From: Thalassospira lucentensis MCCC 1A00383 = DSM 14000
GTDB taxonomy: Bacteria; Pseudomonadota; Alphaproteobacteria; Rhodospirillales; Thalassospiraceae
Assembly: GCF_000421265.1 (NCBI RefSeq)
Contig: NZ_ATWN01000007.1
Span: forward strand, 124,001 to 188,000
Direction: 5' to 3'
DNA: 64,000 nt
Shown here: piece by piece, positions 8,947 through 17,274 of the stretch
Layout: each line of letters starts with the position of its first letter
Position numbering within the stretch: the first letter of the stretch is position 1
The notes under the pieces: model-generated
Seen by the model: the letters and a program-made list of their open reading frames with translations, nothing else
Told to the model about the DNA's origin: nothing
Database searches by the model: none
Translations under genes and position numbers: made by a program

Positions 8947-9915
8947 TTAAAGTTCGATTTGAAGCAGTATATTTGAGCCTTTTTGGTCGGTGCCTTTACC
9001 ATAAAGTAGCTTGTCATTTTCGGGATAGAAAAATCCCTTGGCACTTTGACCATTGTTACATTTCATAGACCAATCTGCATTCAGTGGTTTTTGTGGGTCT
9101 GAGGCTTTGAAGTGACCTTCACATGTTAATCCTTCATCAAATGATACATTGAACACACCAGTGGTTGGCCCATGAGAAATTTCTATTGGACCCGACCCTT
9201 TGTAAGTGCCGTCCCACACAACAGTGGCATTTGCTTTTTTTTGAGTGTCGAGTGTTTCGGTTAACTTTGGCTCGCTGTAAGCAGACGTGCAATCTTGTAA
9301 CTGACCAGCGTTGGCAGCGCCATTTTTAGTCATATCAACGGTTTCGACAAACGTTCCCATATCAATACGCTCATCACCGCAATAGTGAAGCTCTATATAT
9401 GTATCAACCTGTCCACGGTCATTGTCATACATGCGGGCATTTTTGCCGCGAATACCAAAAATTGCTCCCTGACAAATGTCTCCGTTGGATTTTTTAACAT
9501 CTGCATAGTAACCAATACGGCGTCCTGTAGGGATCGTTACAGAAGTTGTGTTTTGAAGACTCACATTGGATCCAGCCCCCGCTATTACTTGGGCAGCAAA
9601 AGTCTCCTCTGATTTAAGGTCACTAATTGTCGATGGGTTGAACCATGCACTCGAAACATGTTGAATTTGAACTTCACCTTTTCCGCAGGCAAGTACCCAT
9701 TTCTCGTCAAGAACCTGACCATTGTTGCGGGATCGCTGTTGAACTGCACTTACCGGGACTGACAACGCCTGCATGATATTAAAACGTGCACTTGCAATAG
9801 GCGTTTCTTTCCATTCCGAAAAATGGTTTGAGCGTGTGGTCTGGCAGCCGCTCAATGCCATGCATCCAAGGATGGTTGTGAGGAGTACTGGATTCCAAAA
9901 CTGATTTAATTTCAT
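8947..9915 (-). CDS. lipoprotein of unknown family, paralogue B
   Basis: A 322-residue paralogue of the adjacent downstream lipoprotein. The start is placed at ATG 9915 so that a signal peptide (MKLNQFW, hydrophobic core) leads to lipobox ALSGC; the frame is open 46 codons further upstream but that stretch has no protein-like character. Conserved blocks with paralogue A are CQTTR, FSEWKE, RNNGQV, LACGKGEV, YYAD, YDNDRG, YCG and GTDQ. The ribosome-binding site is weak (AAGAA). By eye this gene and the gap before it are richer in A and T than the neighbours, which hints at separate ancestry. It has its own terminator, so A and B are probably separate transcripts. Confidence 0.78.
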   Translation of the reverse strand: MKLNQFWNPVLLTTILGCMALSGCQTTRSNHFSEWKETPIASARFNIMQALSVPVSAVQQRSRNNGQVLDEKWVLACGKGEVQIQHVSSAWFNPSTISDLKSEETFAAQVIAGAGSNVSLQNTTSVTIPTGRRIGYYADVKKSNGDICQGAIFGIRGKNARMYDNDRGQVDTYIELHYCGDERIDMGTFVETVDMTKNGAANAGQLQDCTSAYSEPKLTETLDTQKKANATVVWDGTYKGSGPIEISHGPTTGVFNVSFDEGLTCEGHFKASDPQKPLNADWSMKCNNGQSAKGFFYPENDKLLYGKGTDQKGSNILLQIEL

Positions 9916-10566
9916 TGAAGTAAATTTCTTCCATAATTTATTATGTTGGCAGAAGTAACGCGTGGCGCATTCCAGTCGGGACCACGAGTTCATTCCTCGG
10001 AAACAGGTACGAAACCCGAAATCTATTTCGGTGACATTGTCCAACATTATCAATGGTTAATTTGCGATGGATACTATCTATAAGAACGGGTTGGCTGCTC
10101 TGTCCTATCCTATTGATTAGGGTTGGGGGTTGATAGACGATTTAATGTTTGGGTTTGTTCGAGGGCGATGAAAAAGTAACTATTTAACATGCTTTCACTT
10201 GATGATTCTTGCAGAGCCTCTTGGGTCCACATGCCTGTAAAGAATCGGTAAGAGATCGGATGCGCTGGATTAAGCAGGCACGCACCCTATCTTCTCAAAG
10301 TTTATGAATTTGTTGCTGTTGTGATCAAATGAACAGAAATCTTCTGGTCTGGTTTCAAATGAAAGGTGCAGTTTGTGTAAGCAGTGAGATATGCGTTTAG
10401 TGCTTGATTTGACGAGGGGTTTAGGGCTTTTGTTGCGGAAATTTGACAATCCGCTACCATCATTCCGGCATGTGATTTCAACCCGCTGAAACATAAAAAC
10501 GTTTATGATATAAGGTTTTGGTGAAATCCGCTGTGCTGCAAGAGCAATACGCCTAGGGGACCCAAA
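9916..10566. other. 650-base gene-free region
   Basis: No open frame here looks like protein. The region is visibly AT-rich. It must hold the promoter of lipoprotein B (minus) and of the CYTH-CHAD gene (plus). A TTGACA occurs at about 10442-10447 but has no convincing -10 at the right distance. TATGAT/TATAAG-like hexamers lie near 10503-10512. I see no repeat or RNA gene. Confidence 0.6.
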
Positions 10567-12114
10567 ATGGCCGAGAAGCAGATCGAAATCGAACTGAAAC
10601 TTCGGATCGATCCAAAGCACGTTTCGCGTTTGCGTCAGGCACCCGTCTTACGCGAGGTGAAAGAAGGCCGTCGCATCGAGACGACCCATCTGGTTTCCAT
10701 CTATTATGATACGCCCAAGCTGTCGCTGGCGCGCAAGGGGCTTGCCATTCGGGTGCGCAAGATTGGAACGCAAGGGTGGGAGCAAACCGTTAAGGCCACC
10801 AATGGCCTGCGCGAGGCTTTGCCCGCACGTCACGAATGGACAGTACCGCTTGAAGACGGGGCACTTGATCTTGAGAAATTTACCGACAAGGACGTTAAAA
10901 AGCTTCTGAGCAAGTTTGCCAAGAAGAAAACCATCGACCGGATTTTTGAAAGCGACCTTAAACGCAGTGCCGTTGATCTGACTTACCGTGATGCGGTGAT
11001 GGAAATGGCCATAGATCAGGGTGTTGTGCGCGCCGGTGAGGCCGAAGTGCCACTTTCCGAAGTCGAGTTTGAATTAAAAGATGGCCATCCCGCCGCTTTG
11101 TTTGACTTGGCACTAGAGCTGCAACGCACTGTTCCCTTGCTGTTGAGCATGCGATCTAAAGCATCGCGCGGTCGGGATTTGTACCTTGGCACGGAGACAC
11201 GCTTTTATAAGCCAGACGCGGTTGCCCTGACAGCTGATATGTCGGCCGAAACAGCCTTTCGAGCCGTCCTTGCGCAGGGGCTTCGGATGATCCTTGGCAA
11301 TGAGATTTGTGTGCGTCAGGACCTTCATGTCGAAGGCTGCCATCAGATGCGGGTTGGCATGCGCAGGCTGCGGGTGGCGTTTAATCTGTTTAAAAAGAAC
11401 CTGCCACATGGCGAGGCGGTTTTGCTGAGGCGGTTGTTAAAGACGTGTAGCAAGGGACTTGATGCCTTGCGTGATTGGGATGTGTTTCTTGGCGAAACCT
11501 TGCCCCTGATCGAAGAACGGTTTTCGCAAAATGTGGGTGTTGCCGAGTTGCGCAAAGCCGCCGAGATTGAACGTCAAAAGGCGTTGGTCGCAGCACATGA
11601 TATGCTCGATAGCCCGGAATATGGGCAGCTTCTTTTGATCCTTGGCGCATGGGCCAGCTATTCGCGCTGGGCATCCGGGGCCAGTGCATCACAGATGAAA
11701 GCCATGGCTGCCCCGATTGGCAAGATGGCCGAGCCATTGCTGGAACGGGTTTATAAACGTGTTACCCGTCGCGGCGACAACATCACTGCGTTGACCACGC
11801 CACAGCTTCATGCACTGCGTCTTGATGTTAAACAGATGCGCTATGGCACCGATTTCTTTGGCGGTGTCTATGGCAGCAAGAAGGTCAAAAAGTTCCGCAA
11901 CGGCCTTGTCGCCATGCAGGATATTCTTGGTGAGTTGCAGGATGCAGCCGTGGCTGAAAAACGGCTGATGTCACTGGCGCCAAAACTGTCAAAAGAAGGA
12001 CTGGTGGCCATCGGGCTGGTATCTGGCTGGTATGCCGCACGTGTTGACCATGAACTGGACGGTCTTGGCATGGCCTGGAAAGAGTTCGCAGAACGCAAGT
12101 TGTTCTGGAGTTGA
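10567..12114 (+). CDS. CYTH and CHAD domain-containing protein
   Basis: A 515-residue two-domain protein. The N-terminal CYTH domain (about 1-205) shows the triphosphate-tunnel signature ExExK at Glu7-Glu9-Lys11 and YYDTP near residue 41. The C-terminal CHAD domain (about 220-510) is helical, with the conserved HQMRVGMRRLRVAF and LRLDVKQMRYGTDFF histidine and basic motifs. CYTH enzymes hydrolyse inorganic triphosphate or similar; CHAD domains bind polyphosphate granules. A role in polyphosphate metabolism is inferred from these families. The start ATG 10567 follows TAGGGGA. It is monocistronic, with a terminator right after. Confidence 0.9.
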   Translation: MAEKQIEIELKLRIDPKHVSRLRQAPVLREVKEGRRIETTHLVSIYYDTPKLSLARKGLAIRVRKIGTQGWEQTVKATNGLREALPARHEWTVPLEDGALDLEKFTDKDVKKLLSKFAKKKTIDRIFESDLKRSAVDLTYRDAVMEMAIDQGVVRAGEAEVPLSEVEFELKDGHPAALFDLALELQRTVPLLLSMRSKASRGRDLYLGTETRFYKPDAVALTADMSAETAFRAVLAQGLRMILGNEICVRQDLHVEGCHQMRVGMRRLRVAFNLFKKNLPHGEAVLLRRLLKTCSKGLDALRDWDVFLGETLPLIEERFSQNVGVAELRKAAEIERQKALVAAHDMLDSPEYGQLLLILGAWASYSRWASGASASQMKAMAAPIGKMAEPLLERVYKRVTRRGDNITALTTPQLHALRLDVKQMRYGTDFFGGVYGSKKVKKFRNGLVAMQDILGELQDAAVAEKRLMSLAPKLSKEGLVAIGLVSGWYAARVDHELDGLGMAWKEFAERKLFWS

Positions 12115-12146
12115 CTGATACCATATTGTGCCGTTTCTAATCGATG

Positions 12147-12178
12147 AAGGCTGCGGGGGATTACGCCGCAGCCTTTTT
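12147..12178 (+). terminator. rho-independent terminator after CYTH-CHAD
   Basis: Perfect 10-bp stem AAGGCTGCGG / CCGCAGCCTT followed by TTTTT. The right arm overlaps the last codons of the convergent photolyase gene. Confidence 0.85.
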
Positions 12179-13651
12179 CATGTCCTGATAGGCCGCCAAA
12201 GCCCGCTCACGGCCTTCTTTCAAGCCGATCAAGGGATCGGGGTAGGACTTGCCCAGCGTGACGTCAGCAGCCTTGAGGATCAAGGGCGATGCTTCCCATG
12301 GTTTGTGGATGTATTGATCAGGCATGTCGCGCAGTTCCGGCACCCATTGGCGAACATATTCGCCCTTGGGGTCAAATTTTTCGCCCTGAAGCACCGGATT
12401 AAAAATACGGAAATATGGAGCTGCATCCGCCCCGCACCCGCCGATCCATTGCCATGAAAACGGATTGTTGGCCGGGCAGGCATCGACAAGTGTGTCGTCA
12501 AACCATGCCAGCCCGTCGCGCCAATGGATCAAAAGATGTTTGACCAGAATGGATCCGACAATCATCCGCACCCGGTTGTGCATGTATCCGGTATGCCAAA
12601 GTTCACGCATGCCGGCATCGACGATGGGAAAGCCGGTTTGCCCGCGCTGCCAGGCTGCCAGATCGTCGGGGGCATCTGACCATGCAAAGCTGCTGAACTT
12701 ATCTTGCAGCGGCTGGGTTCGAAGGTCTTCGGCGTGAAACAGGATATGATGGGCAAATTCCCGCCATCCGAGTTCGGATATAAACTTCGATGCGGTTTTG
12801 CCTTTGCCGGGATTGGCATCGGCAAAATGGTTTGCGGTGTGCCAGACCTGAAATGGGCTGATTTCGCCAAAGCGTAAATGCGGGGAAAGTTCGGACGTCA
12901 CCCGGTGATCCGGGCGGTCGCGCAGATCGGCGTAGTCTTGCAACCGGTCATCAATGAAATCAAACAACTGATCCATCGCGCCTTTTTCGCCGGGGGTAAA
13001 GCGTTCAGATAATCCCACGGCCCAATCAAATGGCTTGGGCGACAGATCCAGTGTTCGAAGGTCAACCTGACCTTTGATGTCTTGATCGCAAAGCGTGATG
13101 GTTTCAGGTGCCATGAAAGGCGCACGTGGCGGTGGGTTTTTTTGGCAGGCGCGCCAGAACGGGCTAAAGACCTTGAAATCAGTACCGCCGCCGGTTTTGA
13201 CTTCCCACGGTTCAAACAGAAGCTGCGCCTTGAAACTCTCGCACGTAAGACTGCGATCCATCATGGCGGCCTTGATTTCGGTATCGCGCGTGATCGATGG
13301 CTTGTCATAAAGTCGGTTCCAGAACAATGCCCCGACCGGCTGGCTTTCAATGATGGTATCAAGGATATCAGAGGACTTGCCGACAAACAGCCGCAAGGCA
13401 GTGTTTTTAGGCATGTTAGCGCTAACATCGCCAAGCTCTGAAATGGCGCGGTCAAGCACGGTCAGGCTTTTTTCAAGCCACCATCGAGTAGCCCCGCCAA
13501 GCTGATCTGAAATCACTGGATCAAGGATGAATAGCGGTAAAACAACCCCGTCATTTTCGCGCGCCCACTGGGTTGCTGCGCGTAAGGCCGGATTGTCGGC
13601 CAAACGCAAATCATTGCGAAACCACATGATGGCGATTGGACGGTCGGTCAT
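12161..13651 (-). CDS. phrB: deoxyribodipyrimidine photo-lyase (cryptochrome/photolyase family)
   Basis: A 496-residue flavoprotein that uses blue light to split cyclobutane pyrimidine dimers. The N-terminal Rossmann antenna domain begins IAIMWFRNDLRLADNPAL. The helical FAD domain contains GWREFAHHILFH, the GMRELWHTGYMHNRVRM loop and the FSWQWIGGCGADAAPYFRIFNP signature. Length and motif order fit class I CPD photolyases. The start at 13651 gives a family-typical N-terminus. The stop codon lies inside the hairpin that terminates the convergent CYTH-CHAD gene. Confidence 0.95.
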   Translation of the reverse strand: MTDRPIAIMWFRNDLRLADNPALRAATQWARENDGVVLPLFILDPVISDQLGGATRWWLEKSLTVLDRAISELGDVSANMPKNTALRLFVGKSSDILDTIIESQPVGALFWNRLYDKPSITRDTEIKAAMMDRSLTCESFKAQLLFEPWEVKTGGGTDFKVFSPFWRACQKNPPPRAPFMAPETITLCDQDIKGQVDLRTLDLSPKPFDWAVGLSERFTPGEKGAMDQLFDFIDDRLQDYADLRDRPDHRVTSELSPHLRFGEISPFQVWHTANHFADANPGKGKTASKFISELGWREFAHHILFHAEDLRTQPLQDKFSSFAWSDAPDDLAAWQRGQTGFPIVDAGMRELWHTGYMHNRVRMIVGSILVKHLLIHWRDGLAWFDDTLVDACPANNPFSWQWIGGCGADAAPYFRIFNPVLQGEKFDPKGEYVRQWVPELRDMPDQYIHKPWEASPLILKAADVTLGKSYPDPLIGLKEGRERALAAYQDMKKAAA

Positions 13652-13760
13652 TGATATCCTTAAAGATCGTCTTGGAATTTCGACAGAAAGGTGAGAGAGC
13701 GTCTCGACTGTGACAGCGTATAGAGGGGGTGCCGAGCCGCTCTCTCTGGCTTAGGGTACA

Positions 13761-15281
13761 TTAAGAGGTACGTTCCATGATCGTGATCAGTTCACCAAAA
13801 CTTTGCGTCAGGGCATTTTTGTTCCATCCGGCAAACCCAAGCACCAGCCCCTGCGGCAGATTAGGGCGGTTTTGGGCCGATTTATCGTGGAAATAAGACG
13901 ACAGCGCGCGGCAATCAAGCCCGGCTGTGACCATCTTTTCCTGCAAAACCATGTCGTCATGCCCGGCGATAAGTTTTGTGCAGAAATGCAGTCCACCGTC
14001 TGACGGCATAATAGAAAGTGCGCCTGACGCACGATCCGCAATCAGGTTTTGCAGATGTGTGCGCCGTTCGCCGTACCGCAGGCGCATCTTGCGTACGTGA
14101 CTGCCAAAATGGCCGTCGGCGAAAAACGCGGCAAGGGCGGCTTGCGCGGTTGGGGCGGGGACCCCGTCGGCAAAGCCGCGCATACCGCGAAAGGCCGGGA
14201 TTAACGCCTTTGGCAGCACCAGATATCCAAGCCGAATACCGGGAAACATCACCCGGGAAAACGTGCCGACATAAATCACCCGGTTTTGGGTATCAAGCCC
14301 CTGAAGGGATGACAGCGGTGGCCCGTCATAGCGGTATTCGCTGTCGTAATCGTCTTCGACAATCCAGGCATCATTGGCATCCGCCCATTGCAACATCGCC
14401 AGACGCCGCGCAAGCGAAAGGGTCGTTCCCAATGGGTAATTGCGCGATGGGGTTGTGACCACGATCCGTGCTGGAGATGATGTGTTTGAAAGCAGATCAA
14501 CGCACAGCCCTTCGTGATCGACCGGAATGGCCTGAACATCGGCACCACTGGCGGCAAGAACACCGCGTATGCCTTCGTAGCCGGGGTCTTCGGTAGCGAT
14601 GACATCGCCGGGATCGACGAGTGCACGGGCAATCAGATCAAGCGCCTGCTGCGCGCCAGATACAATCATCACCTGATCGGCATCGCAATTGACCCCGCGC
14701 GACTGGCGCAGCCATTTTGCGATTTCATGGCGCAATTGCGAAAGGCCAAGCGGATCATCGGGGATCGTCAGATCAATATCGGGCGACCGCCATGCACGGC
14801 GCAACAACCGCGCCCAAAGGTCAAAGGGAAAGCCATCCAGATCCGGTGTGGCGGGGTTAAACGGACGGGCGACCCGGAACCTTGGGAAGCGTCGCTGATA
14901 TTCGAGCATGCGCGCGACACTTTGGCTGAGCCGCAAGGGGCGTTCATTGGTCTTGGATGCATTTCCTTGATCGCTGGTTTGATGCGTTGCCGCCATATCG
15001 CGGTCGGGCAGGGTGCTGGCAACAAAGCTTCCGGCTCCGACACGGGTTTCGAGGTAGCCTTCGGACGTCAGCAGGTCAAAACTGGTGACCACGGTATTGC
15101 GCGATATGCCAAGTGTTCTGGCCAGGTCGCGGCTGGCCGGAAGCCGTTCGCCCGGATGGAGCCGCCCATCAAGAATGGCGGCCCGTATGCCGTGATAAAG
15201 CCGCCGATAGGCGATGGGTTCTGCCCGGTCGCCGGTTTGGTCGGTGTGGCTGGGATATATCCAGCTGTAATCGCTGCGCAT
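13761..15281 (-). CDS. MocR/PdxR-type GntR regulator with aminotransferase-like domain
   Basis: A 506-residue fusion of a GntR winged helix (about 20-85, with GERLPASRDLARTLGISRNTV) to a fold-type I aminotransferase domain (about 130-500). MocR regulators sense PLP or related amines. The PLP aspartate region VEDDYDSEYRY is intact, but the usual Schiff-base lysine in GTFSK is Arg343 here (GTFSRVMFPGIRLGY), and the TPSHQ motif reads TPSRN. The start is set at ATG 15281, giving MRSDYSWIYPS; the 149 codons further upstream in frame run through the neighbouring gene's promoter and look non-coding. It is divergent from a PNPOx-fold gene, its likely target. Confidence 0.9.
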   Translation of the reverse strand: MRSDYSWIYPSHTDQTGDRAEPIAYRRLYHGIRAAILDGRLHPGERLPASRDLARTLGISRNTVVTSFDLLTSEGYLETRVGAGSFVASTLPDRDMAATHQTSDQGNASKTNERPLRLSQSVARMLEYQRRFPRFRVARPFNPATPDLDGFPFDLWARLLRRAWRSPDIDLTIPDDPLGLSQLRHEIAKWLRQSRGVNCDADQVMIVSGAQQALDLIARALVDPGDVIATEDPGYEGIRGVLAASGADVQAIPVDHEGLCVDLLSNTSSPARIVVTTPSRNYPLGTTLSLARRLAMLQWADANDAWIVEDDYDSEYRYDGPPLSSLQGLDTQNRVIYVGTFSRVMFPGIRLGYLVLPKALIPAFRGMRGFADGVPAPTAQAALAAFFADGHFGSHVRKMRLRYGERRTHLQNLIADRASGALSIMPSDGGLHFCTKLIAGHDDMVLQEKMVTAGLDCRALSSYFHDKSAQNRPNLPQGLVLGFAGWNKNALTQSFGELITIMERTS

Positions 15282-15299
15282 GCTGATCGGCCTGACGGT

Positions 15300-15347
15300 T
15301 TGAATTGGTTCTATGTATTTTATTATAATGGACCTTTTGAAAAGTCC
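15300..15347 (+). promoter_or_regulatory. promoter and candidate operator between MocR and PNPOx-like gene
   Basis: TTGAAT (15300-15305) and TATAAT (15324-15329) are 18 bases apart and fit a sigma-70 promoter reading towards the PNPOx-like gene. The near-palindrome GGACCTTTTGAAAAGTCC at 15330-15347 covers the expected start of transcription and is a good candidate operator for the divergent MocR protein. Confidence 0.5.
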
Positions 15348-15410
15348 AATAATCGCGATGATCAGGCGAAACACCCCGCGTGCCATCACCGACGAACAAA
15401 AGAGAACCCC

Positions 15411-16073
15411 ATGTCTGACGTACTTGATTTGCCTGACCAATATGATGTTCACCCCGTAACCAAAATTGTGCGTGGTCCCAAGCGTGCATCCTATGACCGT
15501 AAGCTTGTTCACGGGATCATTGATGACGCCTTGATTTGCCATGTTGGAACGGTGGTCAATGGTCGCCCCACCATGATCCCGACCGCCCACTGGCGGGTGG
15601 GCGAACGGATTTATATCCATGGGGCGTCGAAAAACCGCATTCTGGGCGCGATTGCCGAGGGGGCGGAGGCCTGCCTGTGCATCACCCACCTTGATGGGCT
15701 GGTGATGGCGCGTTCGGCATTCCATCATTCAGCCAACTATCGTTCGGTCGTGATTTACGGCAAGGGTGAGGTTGTATCTGATGACGCAGGCAAGATGGAA
15801 CATTCCCGCCTGTTTATGGAAAAGCTTGAACCGGGACGGTGGGGCACCATCCGTGAACCCAACAAGCAGGAGCTTAAAGCCACCATATTCCTTGGCTTTG
15901 ACCTGAACGAAGTTTCCGCCAAAGTCCGGGCCGGTGATCCGGTCGATGATGACGAAGATTACGACCTGCCGGTGTGGGCCGGGGTTCTGCCGTGCCAGAA
16001 CATGTGGGGCACGCCGGTTGACGATGCCAAGATTGATCCCGGCTTTGTCGGTAAAGGCAAAAAGCCGGAGTAG
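15411..16073 (+). CDS. pyridoxamine 5'-phosphate oxidase family (FMN-binding split barrel) protein
   Basis: A 220-residue protein of the PNPOx-like flavin-binding split-barrel superfamily, close to the Nim/flavin-nucleotide-binding group. Typical features are an N-terminal RASYDRKLVHGIIDDALICHVG, the strand WRVGERIYIHG and the SKNRIL basic segment for FMN phosphate. It lacks the C-terminal signature of true PdxH, so activity on pyridoxamine phosphate should not be assumed. The frame is open far upstream across the MocR gene, but ATG 15411 (MSDVLDLPDQ) behind AGAGAA is the sensible start. Divergent pairing with a MocR regulator suggests PLP-linked control. A strong terminator follows. Confidence 0.85.
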   Translation: MSDVLDLPDQYDVHPVTKIVRGPKRASYDRKLVHGIIDDALICHVGTVVNGRPTMIPTAHWRVGERIYIHGASKNRILGAIAEGAEACLCITHLDGLVMARSAFHHSANYRSVVIYGKGEVVSDDAGKMEHSRLFMEKLEPGRWGTIREPNKQELKATIFLGFDLNEVSAKVRAGDPVDDDEDYDLPVWAGVLPCQNMWGTPVDDAKIDPGFVGKGKKPE

Positions 16074-16090
16074 GATTTCTCGCTGAAACG

Positions 16091-16129
16091 AAAACCGGCT
16101 GGCAGAGGGAACTCTGTCAGCCGGTTTTT
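16091..16129. terminator. bidirectional terminator between PNPOx-like gene and psuG
   Basis: A long stem of AAAACCGGCTG and CAGCCGGTTTT with inner CAGAG/CTCTG, loop GGAA, and a T run on each strand. It serves both convergent genes. Confidence 0.88.
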
Positions 16130-16159
16130 CTGTATCGTGATGCTTGATCGTGAGACGGA

Positions 16160-17080
16160 TTAATCGACCATCGCCGCCGCAATTCTTGCGCCAAGGCGGG
16201 CATTGTTGCGCACAAGAGCGATGTTGGCTTCAAGGCTTTTGCCATCGGTCAGTTCGGTCACGCGTTTAAGCAGGAACGGGGTAACGTCGCGCCCTTGAAT
16301 GCCTTTTTCGGTGGCCTCGGCCAGTGCGCTTTCAATCGCACCTTCGATGGCTTCGCGGGCGAGCGCCTTGTCGGCCTCGGGCGGGTTGCCAATCACAGCC
16401 CCACCTTCAAGACCAAATTCCCATTTCGATGTCAGGAAGGCCGCCAGTTCTTCGGGGGTATCAAGACGAAGGGGCGCTTTTTGACCGCTTTCCACCGAAT
16501 AGAACGCCGGGAATTCATCGGTGCCATAGGCAATCACCGGCACACCCAGCGTTTCAAGATGTTCAAGCGTTTTAGGGATATCAAGGATCGCCTTGGCACC
16601 AGCACAGACAACCGCGACACTGGTTTTACCAAGCTCGGTCAGATCAGCCGATACATCGTAATTCCCGGCAAGATCACGGTGAACCCCACCAATACCACCC
16701 GTGGCAAACACCCGGATGCCGGCCTTTTCGGCCAAAATCATGGTGGCGGAAACCGTGGTCGCCCCGTCAAGTTTCTTGGCAAGGCAATAGGGAATATCGC
16801 GGCGCGACAGTTTCAGGATGTCCGTGCCCTTGGCGAAATATTCCAGCTCATCGGCGGTAAGACCGATTTTGCAGCGACCAGCAATCACGGCGATGGTGGC
16901 GGGAACCGCACCATTATCACGCACATCCTGTTCAACAGCACGCGCCGTTTCAAGGTTCTGCGGATAGGGCATGCCATGGGAAATAATGGTCGATTCAAGG
17001 GCGACAACCGGCTTGCCCGCAGCAAATGCTTCGGCGACTTCAGGGGCGATATCGATATGATTCAACATAAAGTGGCTCAT
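16160..17080 (-). CDS. psuG: pseudouridine-5'-phosphate glycosidase
   Basis: PsuG cleaves the C-glycosidic bond of pseudouridine 5'-phosphate to uracil and ribose 5-phosphate, salvaging modified RNA nucleosides. The 306-residue sequence shows the family blocks VVALESTIISHGMPYP, GATTVSATM, FATGGIGGVHR and VIAYGTDEFPAFY. The usual partner kinase psuK is not adjacent; the divergent gene is an MFS transporter instead. The start ATG 17080 gives MSHFMLNHIDIAPEV; an internal ATG (MLNHID) is a possible alternative. Two palindromes lie in the intergenic gap. Confidence 0.94.
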   Translation of the reverse strand: MSHFMLNHIDIAPEVAEAFAAGKPVVALESTIISHGMPYPQNLETARAVEQDVRDNGAVPATIAVIAGRCKIGLTADELEYFAKGTDILKLSRRDIPYCLAKKLDGATTVSATMILAEKAGIRVFATGGIGGVHRDLAGNYDVSADLTELGKTSVAVVCAGAKAILDIPKTLEHLETLGVPVIAYGTDEFPAFYSVESGQKAPLRLDTPEELAAFLTSKWEFGLEGGAVIGNPPEADKALAREAIEGAIESALAEATEKGIQGRDVTPFLLKRVTELTDGKSLEANIALVRNNARLGARIAAAMVD

Positions 17081-17142
17081 GTTTGAGTTAAAGTTTTAAA
17101 GGTCAGAATTAAACAGATCATCCTTCGAAATCCAGCCCAAAG

Positions 17143-17176
17143 CATTGCATGTCTGCAATGTTTCATATTGATCAAT
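17143..17176. promoter_or_regulatory. two palindromes in the psuG / MFS divergent gap
   Basis: CATTGCA-TGTC-TGCAATG at 17143-17160 has perfect 7-bp arms. The perfect 10-bp palindrome ATTGATCAAT follows at 17167-17176. They lie between divergent psuG and the MFS gene and look like operator sites for an unidentified regulator. Confidence 0.45.
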
Positions 17177-17274
17177 GCCACATCTGAAACGCACTTGTGC
17201 CAGTCAACGGATTGTAACGGATGTGGCAGGCGCGTATCTTGTTGAAACCACCAACCTTTTCGGGACCATCCTTT

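Noticed and set aside
10270-10620. 116-codon minus-strand frame before the CYTH-CHAD gene
   Set aside because: Overlaps the CYTH start, lacks a ribosome-binding site and looks unlike protein.
13693-13746. GAGAGAGCG / CGCTCTCTC repeat between photolyase and MocR genes
   Set aside because: Arms are far apart and no T run; not a convincing terminator or operator.
14514-15410. Long in-frame extension upstream of the PNPOx-like gene, antisense to the MocR gene
   Set aside because: It lies antisense to a well-supported coding region and across the promoter; ATG 15411 gives the family N-terminus.
15282-15728. 149-codon N-terminal extension of the MocR protein
   Set aside because: Antisense to the neighbouring gene and its promoter; MRSDYSWIYPS is the family-like start.
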